DNA from: Blastomyces gilchristii SLH14081
Lineage: Eukaryota; Ascomycota; Eurotiomycetes; Onygenales; Ajellomycetaceae
DNA: 64,000 nucleotides
Assembly (NCBI RefSeq): GCF_000003855.2
Contig: NW_003101664.1
Coordinates: 806,878-870,877, forward strand
Direction: 5' to 3'
The notes under the pieces were generated by a model that saw only the letters and a program-made list of their open reading frames with translations, did no database searches and had not been told where the DNA came from. The translations under genes and the position numbers were made by a program. Shown here piece by piece: positions 35,005 through 48,000 of the stretch; within the stretch, counting starts at the first letter, position 1, and each line of letters starts with the position of its first letter.

Positions 35005-38000
35005 ATGGCATGGCAACCGCAGGATCAGCCATTGAGGCAATTGGCTGGATTTCTAAATGATTCATTGAACGGAAGCGATAGCTCTGTCCGAAAACATGCT
35101 GAACAGGTATCTCTCCAAACTGCCTCTTTCCCCTCGGGCTCTTAATTACTCGCCCCCTGCCACAAATGGTGCGCCGCTATATAGTAAAGAGCTATTGGGC
35201 GCTACAAGAACATTTTGCCTCCGTTTAAGGAAGTCCTTAGCTGACAGCTATTATTTGGCAGATGCTGGTGCAAGCTACCACGTCCCCAGATTTTGCCAAT
35301 TATCTTACCTACCTGTTCAGCACCCCCCAACCCCCTCCTCATATCGGTTTCGATAATGATACTTATAATATCGTTCGGGTCGCAGCCTCATTGAACCTAA
35401 AAACTAAACTTAAAGTCGCATATGGAACTGTTACGTCGGAGAGTCTGGCATATATTCGCTCCGCCGCGCTGTCAGTCCTTCAAGATCCTTCACCACAGAT
35501 TCGCAATTCGGCAGGCTCCATAATTGCTGAGATCGTCGCACGAGGTGGTCTTCTCGCATGGCCGACTTTACTAGACGAACTCCTTTCCCTTGTCTCGAAT
35601 GCTTCGGGGTCCGTGCCAATTTTAACCCAGGAGGCAGCCATGTCAGCTCTTGCGAAGGTCTGCGAGGATAATAGAAAGCTGTTGGACAAAGATTTCCAGG
35701 GCCAGAGACCGTTAAATATTATTCTCCCAAGGCTAATGCAATGCACATCAAATCCGAGCCCAAAAATCCGCGCTAGCGCTTTATCAACAATCCACATGTT
35801 CCTTTCTCAAAGGCCGGATATTTTAATTGGCTCGTTGGACACCTTCCTTGAGCATGTATTCCAACTTGCCAGCGACCCAAATACCGATGTTCGGAGGACA
35901 GTATGCCAATCCTTTGTTCAGTTAGTGGATATTGCCCCAGATAAACTCGTTCCCCATATCGCGGGGCTAGTGGATTATGTACTCATGCAGCAGCATGATC
36001 CTGAGGACCCGGAATTGGCTTTGGATGCAGCAGAGTTTTGGCTGGCCGTTGGGGAACAGAAAAAGTTACAAGAACCCTTGGTGCCGTACTTGGGTAAAAT
36101 TATACCAGTTCTTCTCCGCAGCATGATATATGATGAAGACGACGCGATACTTTTAGCCGGAGAAGATGATGACGCAGAAACCGAGGATAAGGTAGAAGAT
36201 CTGAAGCCTCAATTCGCCAAATCTAAAGGTTCACGGTTACAGTTCTCCAGTGGTGATGGCAAGTCCAACGGTGATGCTGTGGATAAAACGGTCGCCGACG
36301 ATGATGATGATTTGAGTGAGGGAGAAATTGAAGATGACCTGGACGAGTTTGGGGACGATGACCCCGAAGCGGAATGGACATTACGTAAATGCTCGGCGGC
36401 CGCGCTTGATGTTTTCGCCAATGTATATCATCAGCCTGTATTCGAAATAATATTGCCATACCTCAAAGATAACCTGCGACATGCTCAGTGGACAAACCGA
36501 GAAGCTGCTGTTCTAGCGCTCGGTGCTATTGCAGATGGTTGTATGGATACCGTTACACCTCATTTACCAGAGCTTGTTCCTTACCTCATATCTCTCCTTT
36601 CCGATCCCGAACCAATCGTCAGGAAAATCACTTGCTGGTGCCTCGGAAGATATTCAGAGTGGGCTGCGCACCTTGATGCGACCAAGAAGGCACAGTATTT
36701 CGAGCCGATGATGGAAGGGATTCTGCACAGGATGCTGGACAATAATAAAAAAGTCCAAGAGGCTGCGGCATCAGCCTTCACGAGTTTAGAAACGAAATCA
36801 GACGCAAACCTTCTGCCCTATTGCCAACCAATATTACGACAGTTCGTTCTTTGTTTCGAAAAGTACAAGGATCGTAACATGTACGTGCTTTATGACTGTG
36901 TGCAGACTTTGGCTGAAAGTGTTATGTCTGAGCTAGCGAAGCCAGAACTGGTGGAGATTCTCATGCCTGCGCTTATCCGACGATGGAACAAATTATCCGA
37001 CCAGTCCAGAGAGCTTTTCCCCTTATTAGAGTGCTTGGGCTACGTGGCTGCTGCATATGGCGATGCTTTCTCGCCCTTCGCTCCGCCGATATTCGCTAGG
37101 TGCATTAAACTTATATACACCAATATCCAGGATTATCTTACGGCTGTTACTCACAATACGGGTGAGGAACCAGATAAAGATTTCCTAGTAACAAGTTTAG
37201 ACATGCTTGGTTCGATTATCCAGGCTATTGATCCCCAGAAAAGCTCAGAACTAGTGACCACATCACAGCCCCCATTTTTCGAGCTTCTCCGGTTCTGTCT
37301 TGAAGACCCCAATTGGGAAGTGCGGATATCATCTTATGCCCTCCTTGGGGATTGTGCGATCAATATTTTCCCTACTCTCGAACCCGTCCTTCCTACAGTA
37401 ATGCCCATCCTAATCAAACAACTTGATCTCAACTTAATACGGGACGATGAGTCTGAGAACGGCCTTCGTGTGATTAACAATGCTTGCTGGGCCGCTGGCG
37501 AGATTGCTGCCGTTAGCAAAGCCGGTATGGTCCCGTTCTTGGAAAACCTCTATCAAGCCCTCACCACAATCGTGAGCAATGAGGAAGTCCCCGATTCTGT
37601 TAACGAGAATGCCGCGATGGCATTGGGCCGTCTGGGAATTGGATGCGCTGAGCAGCTTGCCCCGCACTTGAGAGAGTTTGCGGATATGTTCCTTCGATCA
37701 ATGGCGAAAATCGACTTCACCCGCGAGAAGGCGAGTTCGTTCATTGGGTTCAATCAAGTCGTCCGGGCAAACCCAAAGGCTATGGAAAGCTGTCTTTCGG
37801 ATTATTTCCATGCAATTGCGGTATTTCCACATAAATCGTTGAATCAGCCCCACTTTCAGGACTTGCAACAATCTTTCCAGCAGGTAAGGAACTTCCAATT
37901 TCCTTTCGTAGATTATACCCCTACCCTCCTAGTATCCTAGAGTGGTCTAACACGCACACCCAATTTTACAGGTTCTTCAAGGCTATAAAGACCTAATCCC

Positions 38001-38073
38001 GGACTTCAGCTCGTTTATGGCCTCTCTACCCCCTCCCGTTTCCAGAAAACTCCAAACAGCATATCAACTCTGA
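35005..38073 (+). CDS. KAP104: Transportin / karyopherin beta-2 (Kap104)
   Basis: Three exons (35005-35106, 35262-37883, 37972-38073) encode 941 aa. All junctions fall between codons. HEAT repeats run through the protein. An acidic loop (DDDDDLSEGEIEDD and DDDPEAEW, about residues 380-405) lies in the middle. In transportins this loop releases cargo when RanGTP binds. The following WTLRKCSAAALDVFANVY and ITCWCLGRYSEW segments separate it from importin beta-1 and match the transportin group. It imports proteins with PY-type nuclear localisation signals, such as mRNA-binding proteins. The first intron (155 nt) is longer than the second (88 nt). The last exon encodes only 33 residues, ending in KLQTAYQL. 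Confidence 0.95.
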
Positions 38074-41000
38074 TATATCTAGCACCAATATGTCAATTAT
38101 ATTTTTATCATATCTTATGAGACAAGAGAATGGCCAGTCAATTTTATTAAAAGAAAAGCGTCCTTCCCGACGGCAATGAATAATATGATAACACATTTAT
38201 ATCCCTTTTCATTCAACATATTCCTAAGAAGAAGCAGTTTATATCATCGTTTCCCCCAAAACTCTATATACTTTATTTCTCTCCAATGCATATTTTCAAG
38301 GGATCCCTATTTTCGTTTTACTAACTCTCCACCATCTCCTTGTTTAACTTTGACTCTCTAATCTCTATTTCTTAAGCTCTTGTTCTCTTTCTTGAGGTCT
38401 TATTCTCATCCGTTATGTTATTCCCTGCTTTCAGGTATATTTTTCTCGGTTTCATTCTTATATACTCATGATGAAGCGTTCGCAGAAGAAAACACACATG
38501 ATTTATTCTTTTTCTCTCATATATTTTCTCTTACACTTCCTTTATGAAGTATTATGCCAACCCATGTGGTTGGGCGGAAAGAGCTTGGACTCGGATTTTC
38601 TTGCGATATTTTTTTGAGAAATATCTGTAAGTGATGACATGACGTACGTGCGCATACGGAGAGCAAACGGATACCTTGCTGGATGTATGGATGTGTTCTG
38701 ATGGGCGCAGTTGGTATGCTCTGGTATTGTTCTGTGGGTGCTTTGTAGCAGCCAGTTGACTCAGGAGGCCCCCGGTATACGATGCTGGACACCCACCTAG
38801 GCCCTGCGTCCATATATGGACAAAGGGAAGCTGCAGAACCCGGTGAGGTTAATGAATTAATGAATGATATATCTTTCTGCTATCCGGTTAAAGGGTCATA
38901 GTAAAACTGGCGGAAGAAAGAGAAGGACCTGATATGAAGGACGGGAGTATGAATGGGACGGGATATGTTGGGGGGAAGAGAGACAAAATAGATATCAATA
39001 TCTTAATCATCCATTTCCTTTTAAGGCAGTGTCTGGCTGAATACGTAGGATCGTTTTCTATTTTCTACAGTTTCTTTCTTTATTTCGTCTCCTCCACCAG
39101 TTCAGCCAGCTACTGGGTTTTTACACCTTCAACCCCTTGATAGGCGACATCATCTTCGTCCACACTCTTTTTTGTTCTACCTACCTATGGACTTTTGTTT
39201 TCATCATTTTCTTTCCCAGTTTCTCTATCCCCCTTAGTTCGTTCGTATTCTATTCATCTCTCAGCTTGCGTGCTACAGCGTGGTTGCCCCATATTCAGGA
39301 GAAGGCAATGTTGAATGGGAATGGATAGCTTCTCTTCCGTGGCGTTCTATCTTAGCAGATAGCCTTGGTATATACATATATATAGGTCATATGCCCATTC
39401 TCTTGCTCCATTTTCTTGCTCCTCTTTATTTATTTATTTTTTGTTAATGAATGGACAGAATATGGTGGACGCCAGAGCCTGTACCCTGTTTTTCTCCTGT
39501 CAAGTTCTTTTATGACAGGTATTTCTTATTTTAAATAGGTAGATAGGTATTTAGATAGCATATTTATCTTTAAAACTCATCAGATTTATCATCATACTCT
39601 AATTACGGATACATTTATCAACCTTCACTGGATTAAAGAACATTGGGCATGTTTTTCCTGTTCTGGCCGAATACTCTGTGCACTCCTCTCCATCTAGAGC
39701 TACCACAGACCTTTGTGATCACAGAATAGAAGATAGGAAGGGAAACAAACCAGGATGAAGTAGATGGTGATGATTGGATACGCCAACAGTACTGACCTAT
39801 CTCTCCCTTCTCCTAACCTTCAAATTGTTAAAAGACAGAGCAGATTGTCTCCGATTCTCTCACTCGACATGTTTCGAAGGGCACATGAAATGTTACAGGG
39901 AGCAGAGACTAGATAAGGGAGGGTTAGGACGTGTCAGTATGGCCACGTGCATTAACTACGAGTAATCAGGGTTGTCTTGTCTTAGTTAGGGGTGCACATT
40001 GTCTTGCTTTTCAAAGGCGTTTTCTTCGCCGGTCGCTGAGTCTGAGGGTTTCTAGAATCGCAGAACGATGTGGTTGAAGGAGAGGATGAAGGCTGAGTGA
40101 GGGTGAGACACTGGTAATGGTCTCCTGTGTTCGCCTGTGCCAGTCCCATTTTTGCTCCGGAGAGTTGTTTTTTCGATATACCACTTGAGGGAACTGGAGA
40201 CCTCAGTGTTTTCGTTTAATTACTTACTTCCCACTTCTAGCATTCTGCCAGCTGGGCCAACTGCTCCTCTCTGTTCTAGGAGTCTGATTAAAATCTATGG
40301 AAGAATATCGTGACGATAATGTCTTTGTCACAGTTGTGAAATGACCCAACTGCTCCAGGAAACCAACACAGAACAAAGACATGCAGAGAAGAGAAAGAGA
40401 ATAAGATTATAAGAAAGAAAACAAGGAATCCAGAAAGGAAAAAACAAGCGAGAAACCTCGATCCTCGCTTCAAATCCGTGAAACAACAACGCACGACATA
40501 TCTCTGCATCACCTTGCGTCTCAGGATATGCGTGCGCGCACATGGCTTTGGCTTTCTGCATTTGTTGCACAGAAAACACACGTGGGAAGATGAGAGATAA
40601 CCAGCTCTTTGTGCGCTCTTTGTCCTTCCCGGAGACTATTTCTTGTTTCTGCAATGCATGCGGTGAACGACACCATGCAGCCTCAGTTCGCGTAGATTTT
40701 GCGGGACTCGGAGGCACAGTATCGCCAGCTCCCTTTTCCTTCCCCATATGCCGGGCAAAATTTCCCACGAGCCCTTGAATGGGCTTGCAATAGGGGGTTG
40801 TACCAACGTAGCAGAGCCTCAAACCAAGGACATCTTTGCATTCAGCTGCAAATGTACTCTGCACTGGACTAAGTAAACAGACAATTTGGTGCTGGTTGAT
40901 CGGATTGGTGTGTTTTCTCCATTTCATTAGGAGACAAAAAAAAAGGGAGCCCGAAAGAGAACGTGTCCAAACTACTCTGTACATTTTAATCTTTTGAGAC

Positions 41001-41444
41001 TTTGGAAAAAGCCTTGCAAACTTCATTTACCGGCCTTTCATTTAGTTAAGACCCCAAAAGGTTGAGGCCATCGGCCCTGCCAACCCCAACCACCACAGCG
41101 GCAAGAAGTCTTCGGCCCAGCGACATAACCATGGAATCCTTTCAAGTTTCCGCCAATATTTGCCTGAACAGGCCGAACACATAACGATAGCGGCTCCGCG
41201 CTATCTGTTCTTCCTATTTGCTCGCGTGGGTTCAGAGTACACATCCTGGCGGAGCCGCTCCCCCTGGACCCCTGCGGAACGAGGAGTTAGTTATTCGCCA
41301 TTCCCTGGCTCGGCTGGATCTGTCGAAGGTCGATCATGATAAATCCACCCAAACATGCAGTTTCGGAAAATTGAGGGAGAGGGAAGGGAGAGAAATTGTC
41401 ATTTCCCTCATTTAAGAAAATGTATAGTATGTACATACATGATA
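38074..41444. other. Intergenic region after KAP104, no gene seen
   Basis: Pyrimidine-rich and AT-rich DNA with many T tracts (38200-39660), then mixed DNA. A CCCACGAGCCC copy at 40764-40774 is extended into an AGCCC-TTGAAT-GGGCT hairpin. A strong small hairpin lies at 41185-41204. Open frames (for example the minus-strand one at 40328-41026) are Phe/Leu/Ser- and Lys-rich and show no domain. Confidence 0.5.
41185..41262. repeat. Hairpin GATAGCG-GCTCCG-CGCTATC plus distal inverted match
   Basis: A perfect 7-bp stem with a 6-nt loop (41185-41204). Part of it, AGCGGCTCCGC, is the exact reverse complement of GCGGAGCCGCT at about 41252-41262. Two mutually exclusive foldings are therefore possible. 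Confidence 0.6.
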
Positions 41445-41624
41445 TTAACGGATCGATCGGTCTCCGGTGCTTGAGGTTTCTTTAAGCTTCTTCCTGTTGT
41501 CAATTCGCTTTTTCCAGAAGCGTTCTGGCACATAAGGGCTCGTATCCGGGAAGTCCATGATCCTCCGAAAGTATTCGGTCAGATATCTCCATATTTTTTC
41601 GTCTTCTTGTGATTCGGGTTCCAT
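41445..41624 (-). CDS. Small ORF of 59 residues, unknown
   Basis: A clean ATG-to-TAA frame encodes a highly charged 59-residue peptide with aromatic and basic segments (EKIWRYLTEYFRRIMDF, then PERFWKKRIDNRKKLKE). Its composition looks more like a real protein than the low-complexity frames around it. No family is recognised. A second open frame just upstream (about 41695-41590) has a similar Arg/Tyr-rich character, so this may be the last exon or a relic of a larger gene. Confidence 0.3.
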   Translation of the reverse strand: MEPESQEDEKIWRYLTEYFRRIMDFPDTSPYVPERFWKKRIDNRKKLKETSSTGDRSIR

Positions 41625-42028
41625 AAGTTAATGTTGTACAGACTAGTTATGTAACGACGGAGCAGGTCTCTGTTGGTTCTAGAAAAATTAGTGAGGGGTA
41701 ACTAAAGAAAGTAGGAATTTTACAGTTTTCGTCGGCGTTGTGTCACCGGCAACATGAACGAGTTCCACAATCGATAGTTTAAATACAGAAATCTGATGTC
41801 AACTATTTTTGACATGAGTTGAAAAAGAAACACTTAGTGTTTTATTTTATTTTGTTGCATTTTTATTTTCACTTTTAATTTTCTACATTTGTGATCGGAT
41901 ATTGCTGGGACTTGTTTTCCCCCCTCCCCTTGTTCTGCACAAATAGCCGCCCCAACCCTTAGCTGGATTCTATCTTATGAGGTGGGACCAAAACGCCGTT
42001 CGTTAGTGCGCACCAACAGCGATGACGA

Positions 42029-42090
42029 GACCGCATTTTCACACTGCCAAATCTGAAGATTGGCAGTGAAACAACGTCAGATATGCGGTC
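42029..42090. repeat. Imperfect inverted repeat
   Basis: The outer arms GACCGCAT (42029-42036) and ATGCGGTC (42083-42090) are perfect complements. The inner arms TTCACACTGCCAAATCT and AGATTGGCAGTGAA pair with a small bulge. The whole folds into one long hairpin with almost no loop. Confidence 0.7.
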
Positions 42091-45000
42091 AAGCAAACGA
42101 CAAGCAGAGGGCTGGACTCTGTTTGGGCCTCCATCTCGATTGTTCATTATTAATCGAACCCTGACGGGAGTTTGCAAACAGGATTTCACGCCCCGACCTC
42201 CACGCTTCCTTTCCTTTTTTTTTTTTTTTTTTTTTTTGGGCTGCTACGGACAGATGGATGCGAAGGCAAAGAAGGTACAGTACATTTTGTATACTCCACA
42301 TTTACTTCCCACTCCCAATCTCCAATCGAGTACAACCGTGACAGCAGAGATTCACCCACACTGGTCATAAACGAAAATCCCCATGATATTCAATGTCCGA
42401 CCAATTCTCACGATGACATCTAGCGTACGGTGACGTACCCAGATTTGGCGCATGTGTAATTGGGAGAGATGAAGTCCTGAGCAGTTCCCCCCCCCCAGTA
42501 TTCCTGTTGATCAAGCATTGCCTACAAAATATCGGCTAGTTTCCAGGACATGCTTAGGATGAATTGTTCTATCTCCGAACTTCAAGCTCGATTTCAATAC
42601 ATGCAATTTGACAGCGACAATGAACAGGAGTTTAGACCTGGTAAATTATTGATAGATGGAACAACTCAATCACCCAGTTTTTACCCACCTGAAAGGCCCC
42701 AGGGAACATGTACCAAATTTCAAACAAAATACACCAACAATATCTGCCACAAATTAGGCATCCTAATTCTCCATATGACATTGATTGATTGCACACCCGC
42801 TAGGGGGAAGCGAAAGAAACTCCCCTCCGGTGATTCCGGCAGGCATGGCGCTTGGTATTTTCACCAGTCTTCCAGGAGTGCAGATGTATACAGTACATAC
42901 GTCTACTTCCCGAAAGGGGTATGATCATGAAGGGGTTCTTCCACTCTTTTGAGTTTATTTTCCCAGCAACAGGTGTGGGACACACTGATTCTGAAAGTAG
43001 ATATTTTGGCAGCGTTAATCGCCCTCTTATCATCGATTAGGGAAGTTGGAAAGTATTATTTGAATTGAACTGTTCGACTGAGTCCCTAGGTCTTGCTATC
43101 TTAACCGAAGCAACTGACGCTCGAGTCCCAGCACCTCTGCCACCCGACTCTTGAGGGCTGGCGAAGCCTATTACTGCTCTTTTAGTAGCCGAATAATAAT
43201 AATAGGTAGCGACATATTGCCCCGGCATTTTATCACGCCGCGCTGCATCGACAACATCTTCTGCTGCGGCCCGCAAACAGCCTTGAGTGGCCGAAGCAGG
43301 CTTTGACTTTTTTTGCTTGGAGGTATCTAAACTTGGAACCAGCCGAGTGTTCGCTGTAAGGAAGTAAGTTTCGCCTGTTCAAGCTCCGGTTTAGCACAGC
43401 CAGACATGCATGCAGCGCGACGGGCAGAAGTTATCCCGTTCGACCACGGTGGCCGAGAATCCCTCCAATCACGCCGACAAAACAAGGGGTCGGCTTGGTG
43501 TGGCAGTCAACGACAGGGAAGCATCAACGTTATCTCAGGCTGGTTCACTGCCATTCGTCCACGGTTGTGACACCAGGGCTTGAATTCATGTCCCAGGAAA
43601 CAGAGGGACGTAGGCATGCTCCCTCTACAATCACACTGAGCCCTGGAGTGAGTCCCTGTGCGCTTTTTTTTTTTTTTTTTTCCTGTAGCTACGCGTAAGT
43701 AGTTTTCGGCTTGACGTTATGCTCTGGAAATAGTTAAAGGAGCTAGCCAGCAATAGGCCCTGATGAGGAAGGTCGTTGATCGATGTTCTCTAGTGGGATA
43801 TTACTCAGCTACGGCCGAAAGGCCTTGCTGGTTCATTCCGGGCAAACACTAGAATTCGGTGCTAAAGAAGTTTATACATGGTGCCTTTTCAGCTTGGACC
43901 CACGGCAGCACGCACACCCCGTTAAAACTACGTACATACACATCATTATTCTCAAATCTATTCAAGAAGACTTTATGTATTTGAATTTTTATATTTCTTG
44001 AGACTCTAGCTCATTCTAGCTCATTCTAATACTATTTCCAGTTTTTAACCCTCTAATCTACATCTCTACACTAAGAAACTGGGTGGTGTTGAGAAGAGGG
44101 ACAGTTAGATTGAATTACGGAGTAGTAAGATGTGTATGTTAGTGTGTATTTTATTAGAGAGAGCACTAAAGTTGAATGTGTGTCCAAAAGAGTGGGGTCA
44201 AAAGTTGGCATCACATCCAACTGTAAATTACTGAGTTCATTTCTGCATGCTTTCACATGGTTTGTCTAGGATGATTCATGGGCTCTCAAACCAACAACAT
44301 CAACCTTCATTAGTCCTCATTATAGCTCAATAAGGGATTTGCCCTTTGAAAAGTTGTTGGTGATGTTTGATGCTAGAGATAGATACCATTGTGTTCTCAT
44401 CTGAAACAGGTGTAGCTGAAGATGAAATTTGAGCATTGCTCAGAGTGAAAATATTAATCTTTTTACCTGTTCTGCCAAGTTTTTTCCATCTGTCTTCTTC
44501 AGAATATTCTGATTAGCAAGCATGTAAAATAAGATGTGTGCAGTCTGGATAGTGTGAAACGTATAAATGGCTCCAGTCAAGATAGAACTACTTTTCTCCA
44601 GATAATTATTGTCTGGGATTTCAGAAAAACTCATCAATTTGCTCCCGTTGAAATTGCGCGAAACTCTCTTTGACCTCATATTTTGGCACTGAACAATATT
44701 CTGGCCAATTCCGTTGGTGTCGATCTACGCTGTACTGGATTGTTTTTATTATTCACCGGGCTCAGGGAACGGCATGGGTCGTATTCGGGAAGGGGGAAGG
44801 CTGGCGTCCCTGCATGTCTGTTTGGCCAAGCATTTTTCTTACTCGCTGGCTGCTTGCCAGTGCTTGGTCGCTGCCAGTGTGGGAATTTTTCATTCCCAGA
44901 TATCACATGCATTAGTGCATACTATTTTTATCATCATGGCATGGTGTGAAACTGCGCCCACTTTTGGCTAAGTGTGGTTCGGGAGGGTGGGCAATGCTCT

Positions 45001-48000
45001 TGAAGCTTAAGGGTTCCACTTGGCGTTGAAAGCTTCTTGTTTCATGCTATCGCGGGGCCCTCAAACTCCAACACCGCCTCGAATAACACTGAGTTCGACA
45101 GGTTTTGTTTCAGGATGCGATCATGTCAGTTCTAGCGACGGGTTTGCTTGATGATAAGCTCCGCCCGCTGCCAGTGGGACCGCCAACATGCAGAGTTGCC
45201 GGCCTGATGAGAGGTGAGAAGAATTCATTCTGACGTTTTGAGGTATTCTTTGCGTCTACTTCGCATGTACTTGGGCACATGTACCTTGCCTTTTAAGCCT
45301 TTTCGTTAGGATATGATCGTTGTTGGGGATTGGAACTTTCTGTTTCGCTTGGCTTGACCCAAATCTTGGATCTAGGTTGCTTTTCGCTTCCCAGGACAGA
45401 CGTCATATTGTTTTTTTCCTTCACACGGTGGCGTCTTCTTTCTGCCTCAGGGTATTACGCATAGTACTAGCCGCGGGCAGAATGACATGGGTTCCTAGTT
45501 GGGGATGGTGTGAAGGATACCAGGGTCAAGGAAGTTCTTCCTGCGGTGAGTCACTGCTGCCTTAGTTGATTTCGAAACTGTGGGGAATTATTCAGCAAAA
45601 TGATGTCTGCTGGTCAATGGATGAATCTGGCCCAATTCCTCGAATACACTGCCGGATTAGTAATACCGAGCATCACTAGGATCTATGATGGAGGATGGAA
45701 TTAGGGATCTCATGTGGCAAGAAGGTTAATCTTGATTCTCAACCCATGGTAACACCAAACTGTGTCCCGCATTCTTGGAAGCGAAGAGAAACGCCAAAAT
45801 AGGTAATCGCCTGGGCCATTGTGACTAGTTCGTCAGAATACCGAACAAGAGAACTTTCGCGTCGGGCAGAGAGTTGCAAAAGGAATTCTTCTGGAATGGG
45901 TCAGTGCTTTGGAAGCCGTAGCGAAGAGCCATAGAACGTGTGTTTTTGTAAAAAGAAAAATAAGAAAAGAAAAGAAAAGTAGGAAGAGCCGGCAAGCGGG
46001 AAGGAAAAACCGAATTTGTTTGACATGCCTAATTTTGTGGAAATAGTTGCGGCAATGAATAAACAACAAGGGCGACCCCACCTTTTCTTCAAGTCAGGGC
46101 GGCTGTGTCTAATAAATGGACAGGCAGACAACTGTCCGTACTTTTAATTGTTAGCTGGTGGTCCATCCAAAACGGCCAATCAGGAGAACTGTTTGTGATG
46201 TCAACTTCCTCAAAGTGCCGGCCAGATTAAGGTTAACTGCGCCGTCCGCCCTGCAAATTGCAATACGAGAACGTTATTCTTTAAGCACCCGACGAAAGGG
46301 GATCATGCCAAGGCGGACGGTAGATATTAGCTCGCTAACAATCGGAAGAATCAAAGACCATTATTATTTTTGCCCATAACGGTTCCATCACTGAACAGAA
46401 GATTCAAAAAATAGGATTTGAAGTTCTCTGGTCCCCCACTGCCGCCTCCCCCCAAAGCTTCTTTTCGCCCCGCCTGCGTGTTTGTGATCCGTTGGGATAA
46501 TACCGAATCAATCACCATTGTCACGATGAAGAAGTGTTCAAATTCTGCCAATTGTTCATGGACGATAGAATATGCAGTTACAGCGTTTGCTCATCATGCG
46601 GATGCAAAAAGTAGATAAGAGGATAAGCTTTTCTCTGTTTCAGAATGAGACAAACTTTTGTGCGCTCTTGTGTCCTGATGATATCCATGTCCCATCAACT
46701 GACAACAGGTGAAGGTATGATTCATTGGCGAGTTTGACCACATGTTTGTGGCTAACTTTTGGCCAATGGAGAAGAGGGGTTGGCGATGCTGTGCCGCTGT
46801 CTTAACCCTATCCTATCGTAACCCAAGCATGCTAATTTCCAACTCTTCCAACGACGACTAGAGTGGGTACAGTAGCTTGCAAAGAAGAGATAAGTCATTC
46901 TGGGGAAATCTTACGCTAGTCATCGCTTGATTGAGCTGGAATCCACAAAATTTCGCGTCATCTGCGCGTCCAAGAATGATTGGGTTTGATAATCCAGAAT
47001 CCATTGCAGTCAGGACATCTGTTCGAAAGCGATGAATTCATAGTGAAATATTTCCACCTGGACAGTCCAATCCTGTGTGCGAAACATTGCGCGAACCTCG
47101 TCGGACTGTTGGAATACCCAACTTCTCGCTGGTATCAATTCGATCCTCCTCAACCCACGCGCAACGGACGCGATTCTGGCCATTATTGGCGCCAGAGAGC
47201 TCTCTACACTTCCCTTGTTAACCGAAATCTTCAAGAATATTTCTCTTGCTGGGGATGTAACTTACCGCTGGTAATATTTGAACCTAGCATCTTCCTGAAG
47301 AAGAATGGTCCAATACGCAGTCATCGCAGGGCGGAGAATGGTGCAGTCTTGGCGGACAACGTGCAGGAAATCGCTTCCATCCGCAATTTCACTGGTGCTT
47401 CCGTCGGGGAGGAGGACAGGGTGGTTTGCACTAAACGGCTAGCGCATGAGTCAAAGGGCGCCTCGAGACCCGCAATATAGCCAAATTCCCCTATTAAAAC
47501 GCCCAGAATCGCGGTTGACCCTTGACTCGATCCCAAGGGCCAAAGACCACACCTTGCCGTCTGACTGGGATCTTCCCCACCTCGCCAAGGGTCTCGACAC
47601 GGCATCCTAATCGGGTTTAAATTTCGGACTGTCGCAGGGATTCTTAGCGTAGTGCAAAATGCCCGCCGGCCAAGCAAGTTACACATTTTAGGCTTAGTAT
47701 TATTTTGCTTCTTTTTTCACTGTGAATTCAAGGAGTGAGCGTTTGAGCCTGACAGTCAACCTTATCATCTCATTAAAATTGTTCTCCAATCCCGTTTCAA
47801 GATCTTGCACTCTGCTCCATCACCATGCTTATGGGACCGCTGGATGGTTGGCACCCCTGAAGCAGCTAACGACTTTCGGCTCTAAATATTGAATCTTTGC
47901 AGCTTAAGTTGTTTTCAAAGTGTGACTTTTTCCTCTTCCATACTATGTAATGCCATGCTTGTTGAAATCTGTGATGACTGATTCTGCTTATTCTCGAAGC

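Noticed and set aside
40328..41026. 232-codon minus-strand open frame
   Set aside because: Long, but low-complexity with hydrophobic runs at its C-terminal end. It has no domain and does not continue into plausible exons.
42550..42924. 124-codon plus-strand frame
   Set aside because: No recognised motif, mixed composition and no splice-compatible neighbours. Kept only as part of the gene-poor region.
44440..44679. 79-codon minus-strand frame
   Set aside because: AT-rich with a superficially ordered hydrophobic helix, but no family was recognised and flanking frames do not join to it.
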